A stretch of 64,000 nt of DNA from Brachionus plicatilis. Its lineage: Eukaryota; Rotifera; Eurotatoria; Ploima; Brachionidae. Positions within the stretch are counted from its first letter, which is position 1. Each line of letters starts with the position of its first letter. Below are positions 1 to 10,480 of the stretch, piece by piece. Where the stretch lies: NCBI GenBank assembly GCA_010279815.1, contig QEOQ01000114.1, forward strand, positions 843,720-907,719. Reading direction: 5' to 3'. The notes below the pieces were generated by a model. The model ran no database searches, was not told where the DNA came from, and saw nothing but the letters and a program-made list of their open reading frames with translations. Both the position numbers and the translations under genes were made by a program.

Positions 1-516
1 CAGTTAAAAGAAGATTATGAGACGACTATCAAAGACTTGAAGGACATAATAAAGGAAACTTTTGAACAAAATGAAAAGCTAACTTCACAAATCTCTGATT
101 TGAAGTCTGAACTTGAACCTTATGAAGCCGAAATTAAGAATAACAAAGAATTAATTGAGTATTATGAATCGGAAAATTCTCATATGAAAAATGAGCTGGA
201 TATTTTGAGAGAAAAATATGAGGCTATAGAATCAGATAAGAATATCAAGAATAATTTAATCAATGAATTATTACCAACACCACTTCTCTATAGCGACACT
301 TTTGACATGCTTGAGTTGAACAGAATTGAAGAGTGTCCACAGCAATCAATGGCTCAAAATCCAAAATCCACAAATCCAAAGGATTTAATACCTGATCCTA
401 AAGATAATATTGATAAAGAGTTAGTTCTATTGCGTTGCGAAGAGTTAAATACAATATGTAATGATGATTTAGATTTTCTTAATAAAAAAATTAATTTTTC
501 TAATGAAGAATTTTAA
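1..516 (+). pseudogene. Duplicate 3' fragment of CLIP-170 gene (edge-truncated)
   Basis: The frame is open from base 1 to a TAA at 514-516, so the gene is cut by the window edge and no start codon is present. The first ~210 bases match the minus-strand CLIP-170 gene (last exon, around 36610-36828) with one difference seen (an A/G synonymous change). This part encodes its C-terminal coiled coil. After about residue 70 the match falls to protein-level resemblance only. The parent's two zinc knuckles are damaged here: the first CxxC has become S-D-T-F, and the second is scrambled into a C-E-E-L-N-T-I-C stretch with no His in register. It still ends in a related E-E-F tail. It could be a decayed duplicate, or a paralogue that lost cargo-binding knuckles; I favour a pseudogene or diverged duplicate. 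Confidence 0.75.
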
Positions 517-1599
517 TAAAATTTGCTTGTTTTAAAAAATGAATTTTTTTAAAATTTATTCAGAATAAATCGAAAAAAATTTTTTATCATCAATTTATTT
601 GATTTTGATCAAAAATCTTTACAAGTTTATCGAATAATTTAATTCAATTAAAAAAATTGTAAAATAAAGTCTTCTAAATGTTAAAGACTTTTATTTTAGC
701 GGTTATTTATTATTAAAATTTTAATATTTAATGTAACTTGTAATTATAACAAAAAATTGACAGGTTTTGACCACTTACATTTCAAATGTTACCTTTGTGC
801 CGAAAAAAAATTTTGTTTCAAAAAATAATCTTTGCGTGTCCTATATCACTTGATCATCAGCAGAAACTTAATAAGCATATAAATATTTTAAACATATAAA
901 GCATATTAAAAACATATAAAGCATATTAATAGCAAATATAACATATTTAAAGAACATTTTAATTAATTTTTTGAAACATTGAATAAGAATAAAAGATTTT
1001 ACGTTGTTTAAATTTAATCTAAACAAATAGAGCTACAATTTATATACATATATTGAAGAAATAATTAAAATTTTTTATTTAAAAAAAAATATTTTATTTC
1101 ATTTTATTATAAGATTTAAAAGACAAAAAATTCTTAAAAATACCAATTAGTCTCATTTCACTGTCTAAAAGAGTACGGAGTGAGTTTTGAGCTGACAAAC
1201 TTTCTCTAAAATGAGATGATTTAAAAGTTAGTGATTCGAAATATGATTCTGAATATGTTATTTTCTCAATTAAATAAGCTAAAATTTATATGAATGTTTA
1301 TTGAATTGTATTTTAGTATTTTTGTTGCACTTTTATAAGCTAATTCTAATCGTAATTTCGAAATAAATATTTTTATTAAATTAAAAATTTGATAGATTGT
1401 TTTAAATTTTCTAAAAATAAATCATATTTTGATACCTATTACATTACCTATTACATCGACGTCATCCTCCTATTTTAAGCTAGTCTAAATAGTAGCCGAG
1501 TTCGCAACCAAATTAAAATAATTTATTAAAAGTGCTCGGATGACTTATTTTAATCAATTTTAAAAATTAAAGTTTTTATTAAAAATACATTATAAGCCA
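517..1599. other. AT-rich intergenic stretch
   Basis: Very AT-rich DNA with homopolymer runs. I see no supported coding frame, RNA gene or terminal repeats. It does not resemble the sequence downstream of the CLIP-170 stop codon at 36312, so the duplication that made the 1-516 fragment either ended near the stop codon or has decayed. Confidence 0.5.
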
Positions 1600-1760
1600 C
1601 CATAACTCTGCCGTAAGCCGGTACCAAGCCCAGGATGAAAAAAGAGGAGGGTGGTGGCAGCCACACTATGTGGTCTTCTACGAGTCTGAAGAAGAGCTGT
1701 ATTACGGGTACATAGATCTACGGGTCTTTGTCCTAGTCTTGTCGGATGAGGGTGCCGAGG
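1600..1760. other. GC-rich patch, possible retroelement remnant
   Basis: This stretch is clearly GC-richer than its surroundings. It contains a segment like GCCGGTACCAAGCCCAGGAT followed by an AGAGGAGGGTGG run. That resembles, from memory only, a motif in untranslated parts of some animal non-LTR retroelements. No useful reading frame is open. The identification is weak. Confidence 0.25.
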
Positions 1761-2170
1761 GGGCAATTAGTACAAAATCTCTTTCGTTTTTTCTTGTAAT
1801 AACAAATATTAATTGAATAATGTAATCTTCTTAAACATTTTTTAATGTTCTTTTTAGCCACATTTTTATCCATTTTAGCATTGTGTTTTACTGGACTACC
1901 TTCCGATAAAGACCAACTGTCCATTTTGCATTCGTTGGAATTTTTTGGATTTGCTGTAAAATAGTACGGTTGTAAATAGTACGCCTGAAAATATTACGGT
2001 TTCTGGTTAAGATTGTCAGAAATAAAAAAAGTCAGAAAAAAAATGTCATTTCTGACAATTTTAACAAAGAGATAGCGATAATTTTTTTATTAGTTAATTT
2101 TATAGAAATATATTTAATGAATAAAAAAAAATCACAAAAATAATTAGTTAAAAGAATCAGAAATAAAATA

Positions 2171-3120
2171 TTAATTTAAGTCGAAAGTAATTTCATTTTT
2201 TGTAAAAACATAATTATCAATTAATGATTTAGAAAATAAAGTAAGAAATTTATGTTGAATTATAAAATTGAACTCATCTCTAATTTTTTTTTGATCAAAA
2301 ATTAATTTACCAGGATCAATATCCAATGCTAGAGCCAACGCATAACCAAGCGCAAACAAGCCACAGTCAATCGATCCATTTTGTTTAGAGACTGGAATAT
2401 GCAGCCATAAATTTTGGCAATTTCAAAAGTGATGCTTATTGCCTGAATCAGGGCTAACTCAAAATCTGTGAGTGTATCCTGTACGTTAAGCGTATAACTA
2501 TTGCTCACTAAAATTTCCTTTACTCTTGTAAAAGCTTTAATATAAGTTTCTCGCTCTTTGTTTTGGAGCAGAGTGTAAGCTGCTGGAAACATTATATTTT
2601 GATAAAGACAATGAATTGACAATATCTGATGGAAATGAGTCGGACAAGTCTTGAAGGTACCATCAAAATGCCATCTTGTAACGCTTCCTAAAATTTTCAT
2701 ACCTATTGGTGAGATGAATCAAAATAGGATTTTCGTTATCTTCATTATCAAATTGAAAAAAAGGCTCATCATTAATTGTGGCATAAACATTATTGATTTG
2801 AATGTCATGTACACTTTTTGGATTTTTAGGTTTTGTTTTGTTCCTATGGTATCTTAAACTACACTTTATTGCTGTAAATGGCTTCCAAAATTCAGCAATT
2901 TCTTTGTGTGAATACTTTTCCGTCAAAAGCTGATAATGTCTGTTGTGCACCTCCTCAAGTCGAATGTCATGGTCTACTGAGACGAGTTCCATTACACTTT
3001 TTAACAGTACTAAACAATCAACTTCACATTGGGACATCTGTGAATGATAGTGCTCAATTTGGTTCCTTTTCAAGAGTTTGTGATAAAATGAGGCACCATA
3101 TTATGGGTTGACACATCTAT
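2171..3120 (-). pseudogene. MULE-type transposase remnant with Ulp1-like protease tail
   Basis: Read on the minus strand from about 3120. A first segment (to 2663) gives a linker-like region rich in His and acidic residues. A frameshift near 2700 leads into WHFDGTFKTCPTHFHQIL, then an LLQNKERETY segment and LTDFELALIQAI. Together these are the D-G-T-F-K and T-D-F-E signatures of MULE transposase domains. Near 2400 the frame shifts again into NGSIDCGLFALGYALALALD and QKKIRDEF, which is the active-site Cys region of C48/Ulp1-type proteases. The pieces abut in overlapping frames. The element is dead (at least two frame changes). MULEs carrying Ulp1 genes are known in plants (Kaonashi); whether this was one transposon or two fused fragments is open. 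Confidence 0.6.
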
Positions 3121-3449
3121 ACGAATCTGATTTATTTTCGTTTATTTGGTAACGATGGTTATTTAAAATGATTTGTTTGCCTTCTTGGTCTCTTCAAAAA
3201 CTCTGCAATTTTCTGTAAAAAGCACACCATTAAAAAATATTTGATTAAAAAGTGCAATTAATTGCAGAGTTTTTGCAGAGCCTGGAATTCGGTTGCAAAA
3301 AATTTGTACAATATTGTACTTTTTATAGAGCCATTTTTGCACAGCTAGAAAATAAATTATAGCGTTTTTACTTTTTGTACAGTAATTTTTTTACTAAAAT
3401 TTCACATTGCCGATTATTTCTGTATTCATTGTCAGATTTGGTTACTTTT
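3121..3449. other. AT-rich spacer with a CTCTGCAA hairpin
   Basis: No gene seen. Between about 3195 and 3290 the words AAACTCTGCAATT and AATTGCAGAGTTT form an inverted pair around an AT-rich loop. A similar CTCTGCAA-containing inverted arrangement occurs at 43800-43900, so these may be related MITE remnants. Confidence 0.35.
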
Positions 3450-3487
3450 TTTAATAACAATTATTAATTATTTATTATTTGTTTTAT

Positions 3488-3515
3488 GTACCGAGCTAAA
3501 GCTCCTTCAGAATAA
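3488..3515 (-). repeat. LINE 3'-terminal stem-loop
   Basis: On the minus strand GAGC-TTTA-GCTC forms a small hairpin preceded by CTGAAG and followed by GGTAC and an (AAT)-rich tail. The same hairpin, usually with an (AAAT)n tail, appears at about 30522, 33400, 33535 and 34815. This suggests a conserved 3' signal that a LINE reverse transcriptase could recognise; the role is inferred. Confidence 0.5.
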
Positions 3516-3983
3516 GTTAAAAAGTAAAATAAAAAAAAATAAAATAAAAAAAAAATTAAAGTTAAATAAATGAGATAAAAAAAAAATCAAAATAAAGTAA
3601 ATAAGCTTAAAAAATGAAAATTGAAAAGACACAAATTGGAAAAGATTGTAGCATGTGGCACATGTTTGCATTGTTCAAGTTTCGGGAAAATAAGAAGAAA
3701 TAGTAAGGTAGCAATTACACAATAGAGTTGGGTATTCAATATGTCTTGATTCGAAGCCTTCTTTGTATTCCTTCACCAGTCTTTCAACTAATGGAATAGA
3801 ATGACTCAGTCCTGTCCCAACATATCTCTCACTCAATTCAAAAAGCCGATTCGAGACTGTTAGTAATTTTTGTTTATTAAAAGCCTCATGATCCACGATG
3901 TTGGAGGGAGTATCATATTTTAACTTAAGAATAGACCTGACTGCTGTATTCTGAATTGCTTGTAGTTTTTTGATATTATTTTC

Positions 3984-4042
3984 TGAATATGAATTTAAGC
4001 AAGGAAAAGAATCATTCTTTTCCTTGCTTAAATTCATATTCA
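3984..4042. repeat. Perfect 29-bp palindrome with 1-nt loop
   Basis: Bases 3984-4012 are the exact reverse complement of 4014-4042, with a single base (4013) between. It lies in the LINE ORF2 C-terminal region and breaks the frame there. Near-perfect arms with almost no loop are typical of snap-back template switching during replication. Confidence 0.8.
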
Positions 4043-4393
4043 AACTTTTTTGTACCTAGAAAAGACTACTGAACACGACTTTTCAACTGATATCTTCATT
4101 TTCCATTTAATAAGCCATAGTTCTAGTTCGTTGGTGTATTTATTAATCTAAATTTCTAGATTCCCCTTTTTGTTATAAATGAAGAATGTAACTAGATCAT
4201 CTGCGAAAAGCAGAGAGTATTCATTATTTGTTTTGTTTCTTTTGGGGATGACATTAATATATATACTAAATAAAAGAGGACTAATTACCGAGCCTTGAGG
4301 AACACCTGCAATTATTTGATATTCTTCGCTCAGATGGTCATTCACATTTATCTTAAATGTCCTAGAGTCTAAAAAGTATCTAATCCAGATAGT

Positions 4394-6347
4394 CAAGTAA
4401 TGAGGTGGACTTATTTTAATCAATTTAAAAAGTAAACCTTCATGCCAAACCCTATCAAAGGCTTTAGAAATATCAAAAAAAAGGCTGCAAACTCTTTTTT
4501 TTATGTTAAATGATTCAACAATTTTTTGAATTAAAAAGAAAAGATTATCTGATGTTCCCCGGTGTCTCCTAAATCCAGATTGCTCCTGGATAAGTAGTGA
4601 ATTTTGTTCCAAATAATTGTATAATCTTGAATATACTGTGCGTTCCAGTAGCTTTCCTAAACAACTCGTTATACTAATTGGTCAATAATTTAAAGGATCT
4701 TGTAAAGAAGAGGCTTTTTTTTGAATCATAGTAATATTCGATGTTTTCCACGCTTTAGGGACTCTCCCTTACCGAAGAGATAAATTAAATAGTTCTATAA
4801 TTTCTATTAATGAATTTCTAGGTAAGTTTTTTAACATTTAATTATGAATTTGGTCAAATCCTAATGCCGCTTCATTTTTCAATCTTTTTAAAGTCATAAT
4901 TAATTCATTTAAGCAAATTGGATCATTAAAATTTCACTGGTTATTATTTCTAAAGAAATCAGAGTTAGAATTTAGTATTTCGTTATCTTTCTCAGTATTA
5001 AATAAAACAGAATTATGATTAATTATTGAAGATAAAAATTATCCGAAGCATTTTCCCTTTTCGTTAGTTTTGGATTCCTTTTCATTTAAATTCGAATAAG
5101 AAATTAAATTTGATCCTTTTTTTGTTCTAAATTTATTAATTTTTTTCCAAAAAGGTCTACTTGTCAGTGAGTTTTTTCCCATCTTCTCAATAAAATCAAA
5201 CCAATTTTGATTCCAGAATTTCTTTAAAGAGGCCTTTAACTCAAATGTAAGTTGATTAACACTGAAAGCACCAACGAGTCCAAATGACTCTTTTACGATT
5301 TTTGGCCGCTAAAATCAAAGTCAATTTTTGTTATTTGAGCACATTTTTTTTTCAGCATCAGAAATAAGAATTACTTTCAATTCAAATAAAAAAAATTTAT
5401 TCAAATTCGTTTATCTGGTAATTCTAAAGCGACAAATCTTTAAAGAGGCCTTTAACTCAAATGTTAGTTGATTAAATTTTTTCTTGAGATTTTGACAGCA
5501 GGTTTTCTGAAAGTTTCTTCTTACTTTCCTACGTTCTTTTATCAAATTAAGAATGTTCGGTGGAAGACTCGTTTTGTAGATTCTCTGAGAAAGATATGGA
5601 ATGCTTTTATGTGAGGCAGAAATAATTTTTCTGTAATTTTATCATTTATTTGATCTATTGTGAGGGAACTTTCAGTGATATTCACTATTTGAGAATTTAA
5701 AATCTCGCTGAATAATTGCTAGTTTGCTTTCTTATAATTAAACTTTTTAGCTGCTGATTTATTTTCTAATTGATAGCCCATAGAAATCGATGCTTCGATT
5801 GGGAAATGGTCGCTAGTCATGTCTTGACTATTAAAGACACAAAAGTCGGTAATTTTGTCAATAAATTAAGACGAAGCTAAAAAAAGGTCAAGAATTTCAA
5901 AGTAATTCATATTAAAAATACTGAAAGTAGGACGCTTATCATTGATTACTGAAAAGTCTTACTCATTGATTATTCTTTCCAACATTATGCCGTTTTCATT
6001 TTCCCCTACGCAGCCTATTTGCTTTGTTCTAGCGTTAAGATCACCACCTAAAATGTAGTTTCTACATTTTTTATTAACTGTTTTAAAAAACTCAAAGTTC
6101 AGAAGCACATTGGGTGGATTATAAAGACTAAATATAAACAATTCATTATTCTTTACTAAGTTTATTTTTATACAAAGAAGTTCGGAATTGAATTCCTCAT
6201 AAGAGAAATCTTGTATCAATTCAATTCCTTCTTTAATTAAAATAGCTACTCCTCCTCCATACTTTTTGCGTGGTTTTTTTATGAACTGATTATTGTGAAA
6301 ATCAAGATAAATATTTGCTTCGCTCAAATCTATCTTTTATTCATTGA
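4394..6347 (-). repeat. Arm 1 of a 1,954-bp inverted duplication
   Basis: This segment matches 8527-10480 in reverse complement. The ends are sharp (6347 pairs with 8527, 4394 with 10480), both arms are 1,954 bp, and every block I compared was identical, including stops, frameshifts and the 217-bp internal step. Arm 1 is continuous with the rest of its LINE on both sides, so it is the source and the other arm is the derived copy. Confidence 0.85.
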
Positions 6348-6493
6348 GCAAAACAATGTTGGGACATTTTTGAGCTAAAAAAATGGCTAAGAGATGAACC
6401 CTACTAGGTAAATAAAGACAATTCCAGTGTGTAATTACTAACCTTTTTTTTTAAGAGGTTTTGTTCATAAAGTTGATTTATTTTTCTTCTTGT

Positions 6494-7710
6494 TCATCCT
6501 AAATTTTCTTCAATGCTGTTTTGACTCGGAGTTTGCTGACCAACTTCGTTAGATGATTGATCTACTTGAATTGAACATATTGAACTGTTTGATTCGGACT
6601 CGTAGATATTGTCGTTTTCATTTTCAAAGACAACTAATGGTTGTCTTTGAAAATGAAAACGACAAGACTCTTTGATTCTTTTCGGTGAACTCTTTTTCAT
6701 TCGGAAAATCTCTTGATTTGATTTTTGGTTTGGAAAAAAGTTTCGGTCTCATTCTGATCATTTGAGCGTACATTGAGAGGTGACTGACATAGTGGCAGAA
6801 AATCGTTTAAACGACTTACCAATTGGTCTTCTAAAACTGGAGTCTTAAGGTCTTTTGGGCTAATTTGGGATATTACGTCATTGAAATTTGTTGGCTGATA
6901 TCCAGGTGTTTTGGGCAACACATTTTCATCATCATCTTTTTGGCCAGCTTTAAATATTGATTGCGTTTCTTCTTGGTCAATGTAAAGATCATTGTAATCA
7001 ATCTTTTTCCTCTCAAGCGACTTAAGCTTTTCGGCAATGGAGCATTTTTTTGTCAAGTGTCCTTTCTGATGACACTTTTCGCATAGTGTTTCTTTGACAG
7101 GACATTTTGCTATGTTGTGTCCTTCATCATCACAAAAATAGCATTTCTGCTTTTGTCCAACAATTGACACAACACACTTTAAACCATACATTATTGTCGG
7201 GCCTTACAAGCTTCCAATAATGTTCTCAACTTCTTTTGGAAATGATATTCTCACTCTTCTGACACCATTTTTCCTCTCGGGCCTATCTTTATATTTTTCT
7301 TCAGTAATGTGTTCAATATTAAGTCGATCAATTCGAACAGCATTAAAGAAGATTTCAAGTCTATGATTCTCGAAATCAGAGGGCAAGAAGTGAAAACAAA
7401 AAGTACAATACCTTCTGAGATCCAGGACTTTATTTGCATCTTCAGGTCTGAAAATGGTTCCATTGATATTGATCTCTCGATCGAAAATTTTGGCAACATT
7501 AAAAGCAGCATTAAACTGGATTATCCAAACTTTGTTTGAAGAGAAATTGTAGATACTTTTGATCGCATCGTTTTCGATATGGTTCAGGACGACATCTAGT
7601 GCACTAAATAAGACTTTATGGCTAATCGGTTTGTCTAACCTCTTCAAGTTTAGCTTGACCGAATTTTTAAATATCGACCGTCGGTTTTGGTTTGTTTTGT
7701 TGAGCGGCAT
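6494..7710 (-). pseudogene. LINE ORF1 (gag-like, CCHC zinc knuckles), broken
   Basis: The nucleic-acid-binding ORF1 of the LINE. The first in-frame ATG is at 7710; the frame above it closes at a TAG near 7737. About 165 residues precede an in-frame TAA at 7204-7206. The frame then resumes directly with two CCHC knuckles, CYFCDDEGHNIAKC and CEKCHQKGHLTKKC, and an acidic C-terminal region. A frame change at 6697-6700 leads into a last segment ending at 6494. A perfect 24-bp palindrome (6611-6663) lies in that last segment and probably marks a mutation. Order and spacing (RRM-like region, then knuckles) fit ORF1 of jockey-group LINEs. Confidence 0.75.
6611..6663. repeat. Perfect 24-bp palindrome with 5-nt loop
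   Basis: Bases 6611-6634 are the exact reverse complement of 6640-6663, with loop TAATG. It sits inside the gag-like ORF1 of the LINE, where one arm reads FENENDN and the other reads as unrelated residues, so one arm is probably a snap-back duplication of the other. Confidence 0.8.
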
Positions 7711-7740
7711 TGCCAACACACAACTTTCAACGGTTTTCTA

Positions 7741-8526
7741 AATCACGTGATGACGCTATTAATTAAATTTTGGTTTTCCAAATTTGCTTGGCCAAACGAC
7801 AATTTTTCAAATTTTTCACAATTGAGTTATCATGACTTTTTATAGGAATTCATTAATTTTAATTAAATCTAATAGTAAATTAATACACTTAGATATTCTT
7901 CTTTTTATATTCATCTTCATTACCTATTTTAATAAAACCTCAATAAAAATTTTTATTATTGATGTTCGTTAACTTTTATAAATTAGGATTCAATATAATT
8001 TAATTAATATTCGATTGTCAGTTAATTTAAAAAAAATATATTCTACCAACAAGAAAAAAGTTAAAACAAAAATCAGGATTGGTTTGGCATTTTTATTTCA
8101 GAAAGTTTTGATTTTTTTTACATTCTGACCTTTTTTTTCTGACAATTTTACTCTGATATTTTTGATTTTGACAATCTTAACCAGCTCCATAGTGCGGTTT
8201 GAAAATAGTACGGTGTATTTTAGTAAGGTTCTGAATAAAAGCTAATCAAACTCTTTAGAATATTTTAATTTAATTAAAAATGAAAATTTTTATTATTTAA
8301 AAAAAAAAACATAGTTGACATATAATTAAAAAAAATACAATTAAACCCAAAAAATTAAATGGTAAAAAAATGTATTTTTCGCTCTCCATTAGTATTAAAT
8401 GACTTGAAAGCAACTAAATTTTTTAATTAATGTGTCAGATTTTTAAATAAATTATTATTAATTGTCATTCAATAATCATAATTAACCGTACTTTTGTATA
8501 CAATTTATTTATCAAATTTTAAAGAA
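7741..8526. other. AT-rich spacer between inverted arms
   Basis: No gene is seen. It holds the right candidate transposon end (8169-8184) and the AATAGTACGGT-like minisatellite (8189-8234). The remainder is A/T runs up to the sharp start of inverted arm 2 at 8527. Confidence 0.4.
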
Positions 8527-10480
8527 TCAATGAATAAAAGATAGATTTGAGCGAAGCAAATATTTATCTTGATTTTCACAATAATCAGTTCATAAAAAAA
8601 CCACGCAAAAAGTATGGAGGAGGAGTAGCTATTTTAATTAAAGAAGGAATTGAATTGATACAAGATTTCTCTTATGAGGAATTCAATTCCGAACTTCTTT
8701 GTATAAAAATAAACTTAGTAAAGAATAATGAATTGTTTATATTTAGTCTTTATAATCCACCCAATGTGCTTCTGAACTTTGAGTTTTTTAAAACAGTTAA
8801 TAAAAAATGTAGAAACTACATTTTAGGTGGTGATCTTAACGCTAGAACAAAGCAAATAGGCTGCGTAGGGGAAAATGAAAACGGCATAATGTTGGAAAGA
8901 ATAATCAATGAGTAAGACTTTTCAGTAATCAATGATAAGCGTCCTACTTTCAGTATTTTTAATATGAATTACTTTGAAATTCTTGACCTTTTTTTAGCTT
9001 CGTCTTAATTTATTGACAAAATTACCGACTTTTGTGTCTTTAATAGTCAAGACATGACTAGCGACCATTTCCCAATCGAAGCATCGATTTCTATGGGCTA
9101 TCAATTAGAAAATAAATCAGCAGCTAAAAAGTTTAATTATAAGAAAGCAAACTAGCAATTATTCAGCGAGATTTTAAATTCTCAAATAGTGAATATCACT
9201 GAAAGTTCCCTCACAATAGATCAAATAAATGATAAAATTACAGAAAAATTATTTCTGCCTCACATAAAAGCATTCCATATCTTTCTCAGAGAATCTACAA
9301 AACGAGTCTTCCACCGAACATTCTTAATTTGATAAAAGAACGTAGGAAAGTAAGAAGAAACTTTCAGAAAACCTGCTGTCAAAATCTCAAGAAAAAATTT
9401 AATCAACTAACATTTGAGTTAAAGGCCTCTTTAAAGATTTGTCGCTTTAGAATTACCAGATAAACGAATTTGAATAAATTTTTTTTATTTGAATTGAAAG
9501 TAATTCTTATTTCTGATGCTGAAAAAAAAATGTGCTCAAATAACAAAAATTGACTTTGATTTTAGCGGCCAAAAATCGTAAAAGAGTCATTTGGACTCGT
9601 TGGTGCTTTCAGTGTTAATCAACTTACATTTGAGTTAAAGGCCTCTTTAAAGAAATTCTGGAATCAAAATTGGTTTGATTTTATTGAGAAGATGGGAAAA
9701 AACTCACTGACAAGTAGACCTTTTTGGAAAAAAATTAATAAATTTAGAACAAAAAAAGGATCAAATTTAATTTCTTATTCGAATTTAAATGAAAAGGAAT
9801 CCAAAACTAACGAAAAGGGAAAATGCTTCGGATAATTTTTATCTTCAATAATTAATCATAATTCTGTTTTATTTAATACTGAGAAAGATAACGAAATACT
9901 AAATTCTAACTCTGATTTCTTTAGAAATAATAACCAGTGAAATTTTAATGATCCAATTTGCTTAAATGAATTAATTATGACTTTAAAAAGATTGAAAAAT
10001 GAAGCGGCATTAGGATTTGACCAAATTCATAATTAAATGTTAAAAAACTTACCTAGAAATTCATTAATAGAAATTATAGAACTATTTAATTTATCTCTTC
10101 GGTAAGGGAGAGTCCCTAAAGCGTGGAAAACATCGAATATTACTATGATTCAAAAAAAAGCCTCTTCTTTACAAGATCCTTTAAATTATTGACCAATTAG
10201 TATAACGAGTTGTTTAGGAAAGCTACTGGAACGCACAGTATATTCAAGATTATACAATTATTTGGAACAAAATTCACTACTTATCCAGGAGCAATCTGGA
10301 TTTAGGAGACACCGGGGAACATCAGATAATCTTTTCTTTTTAATTCAAAAAATTGTTGAATCATTTAACATAAAAAAAAGAGTTTGCAGCCTTTTTTTTG
10401 ATATTTCTAAAGCCTTTGATAGGGTTTGGCATGAAGGTTTACTTTTTAAATTGATTAAAATAAGTCCACCTCATTACTTG
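8527..10480 (+). repeat. Arm 2 of the 1,954-bp inverted duplication (derived LINE piece)
   Basis: A plus-strand copy of LINE segment 6347-4394. It starts in the middle of the endonuclease and stops inside the reverse transcriptase after the SPPHYL residues, so it lacks both LINE ends and cannot be a retrotransposition product. At 10480/10481 it abuts the antisense endonuclease of a different LINE. It carries the same stops as arm 1: the endonuclease piece at 8547-8915 ends at the same codon. It was therefore copied after the LINE was already dead, or is an assembly artefact. Confidence 0.85.

Larger units (their letters stand above)
3675..6455 (-). pseudogene. LINE ORF2 (endonuclease-reverse transcriptase), broken
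   Basis: ORF2 would nick target DNA and copy the element's RNA into it. The endonuclease begins near 6455 (VITHWNCLYLPSRVHLLA), meets an in-frame TAA shortly before 6327, then continues through YGGGVAILIKEG and GGDLNART to a stop at 5959. The reverse transcriptase survives at 4612-4148 with QSGFRRHRGTSDN, FFDISKAFDRVWHEGLL, GVPQGSVISPLLFSIYIN and the catalytic FADD box. The C-terminal part at 4043-3675 has IQNTAVRSILKLKYDTPSN. The stretch 5958-4613 is full of stops. It resembles jockey/CR1-group proteins and cannot encode an active enzyme. Confidence 0.8.
3450..7740 (-). mobile_element. Jockey/CR1-like LINE, inactivated, nearly full length
   Basis: A two-ORF non-LTR retrotransposon read on the minus strand: gag-like ORF1 (7710-6494), then ORF2 with APE-type endonuclease (about 6455-5959), reverse transcriptase (4612-4148) and C-terminal region (4043-3675), and a 3' end with a short stem-loop (CTGAAGGAGCTTTAGCTCGG, 3490-3512) followed by an (AATA)n-like tail. 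Stops and frame changes interrupt both ORFs. Its internal part 4394-6347 is copied in inverted orientation at 8527-10480. A 217-bp step between two 39-bp direct repeats (5221-5259 and 5438-5476) marks an internal duplication or insertion. Confidence 0.8.
2003..8184. mobile_element. Candidate DNA transposon bounded by short inverted ends
   Basis: The 16-base word CTGGTTAAGATTGTCA at 2003-2018 recurs as its exact reverse complement at 8169-8184. Both are followed inward by TCAGAAA-rich sequence. Inside lie the MULE/Ulp1-like remnant (2171-3120) and a whole LINE (3450-7740), so the LINE would be nested in the older element. Outside each end is a short direct minisatellite of AATAGTACGGT-like units (1959-2000 and 8189-8234), as if the element had landed in it. 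No clear 8-9 bp target duplication is visible, so the boundary is tentative. Confidence 0.35.

Noticed and set aside
1733..1924. 63-residue minus-strand ORF with a CTNCP motif
   Set aside because: Straddles the edge of a GC-rich patch, starts at no supported site and lacks a second Cys pair for a zinc finger.
4394..10480. Two independent LINE insertions in opposite orientation
   Set aside because: The arms share identical breaks and stops and begin and end inside the LINE, so one is a DNA copy of the other.
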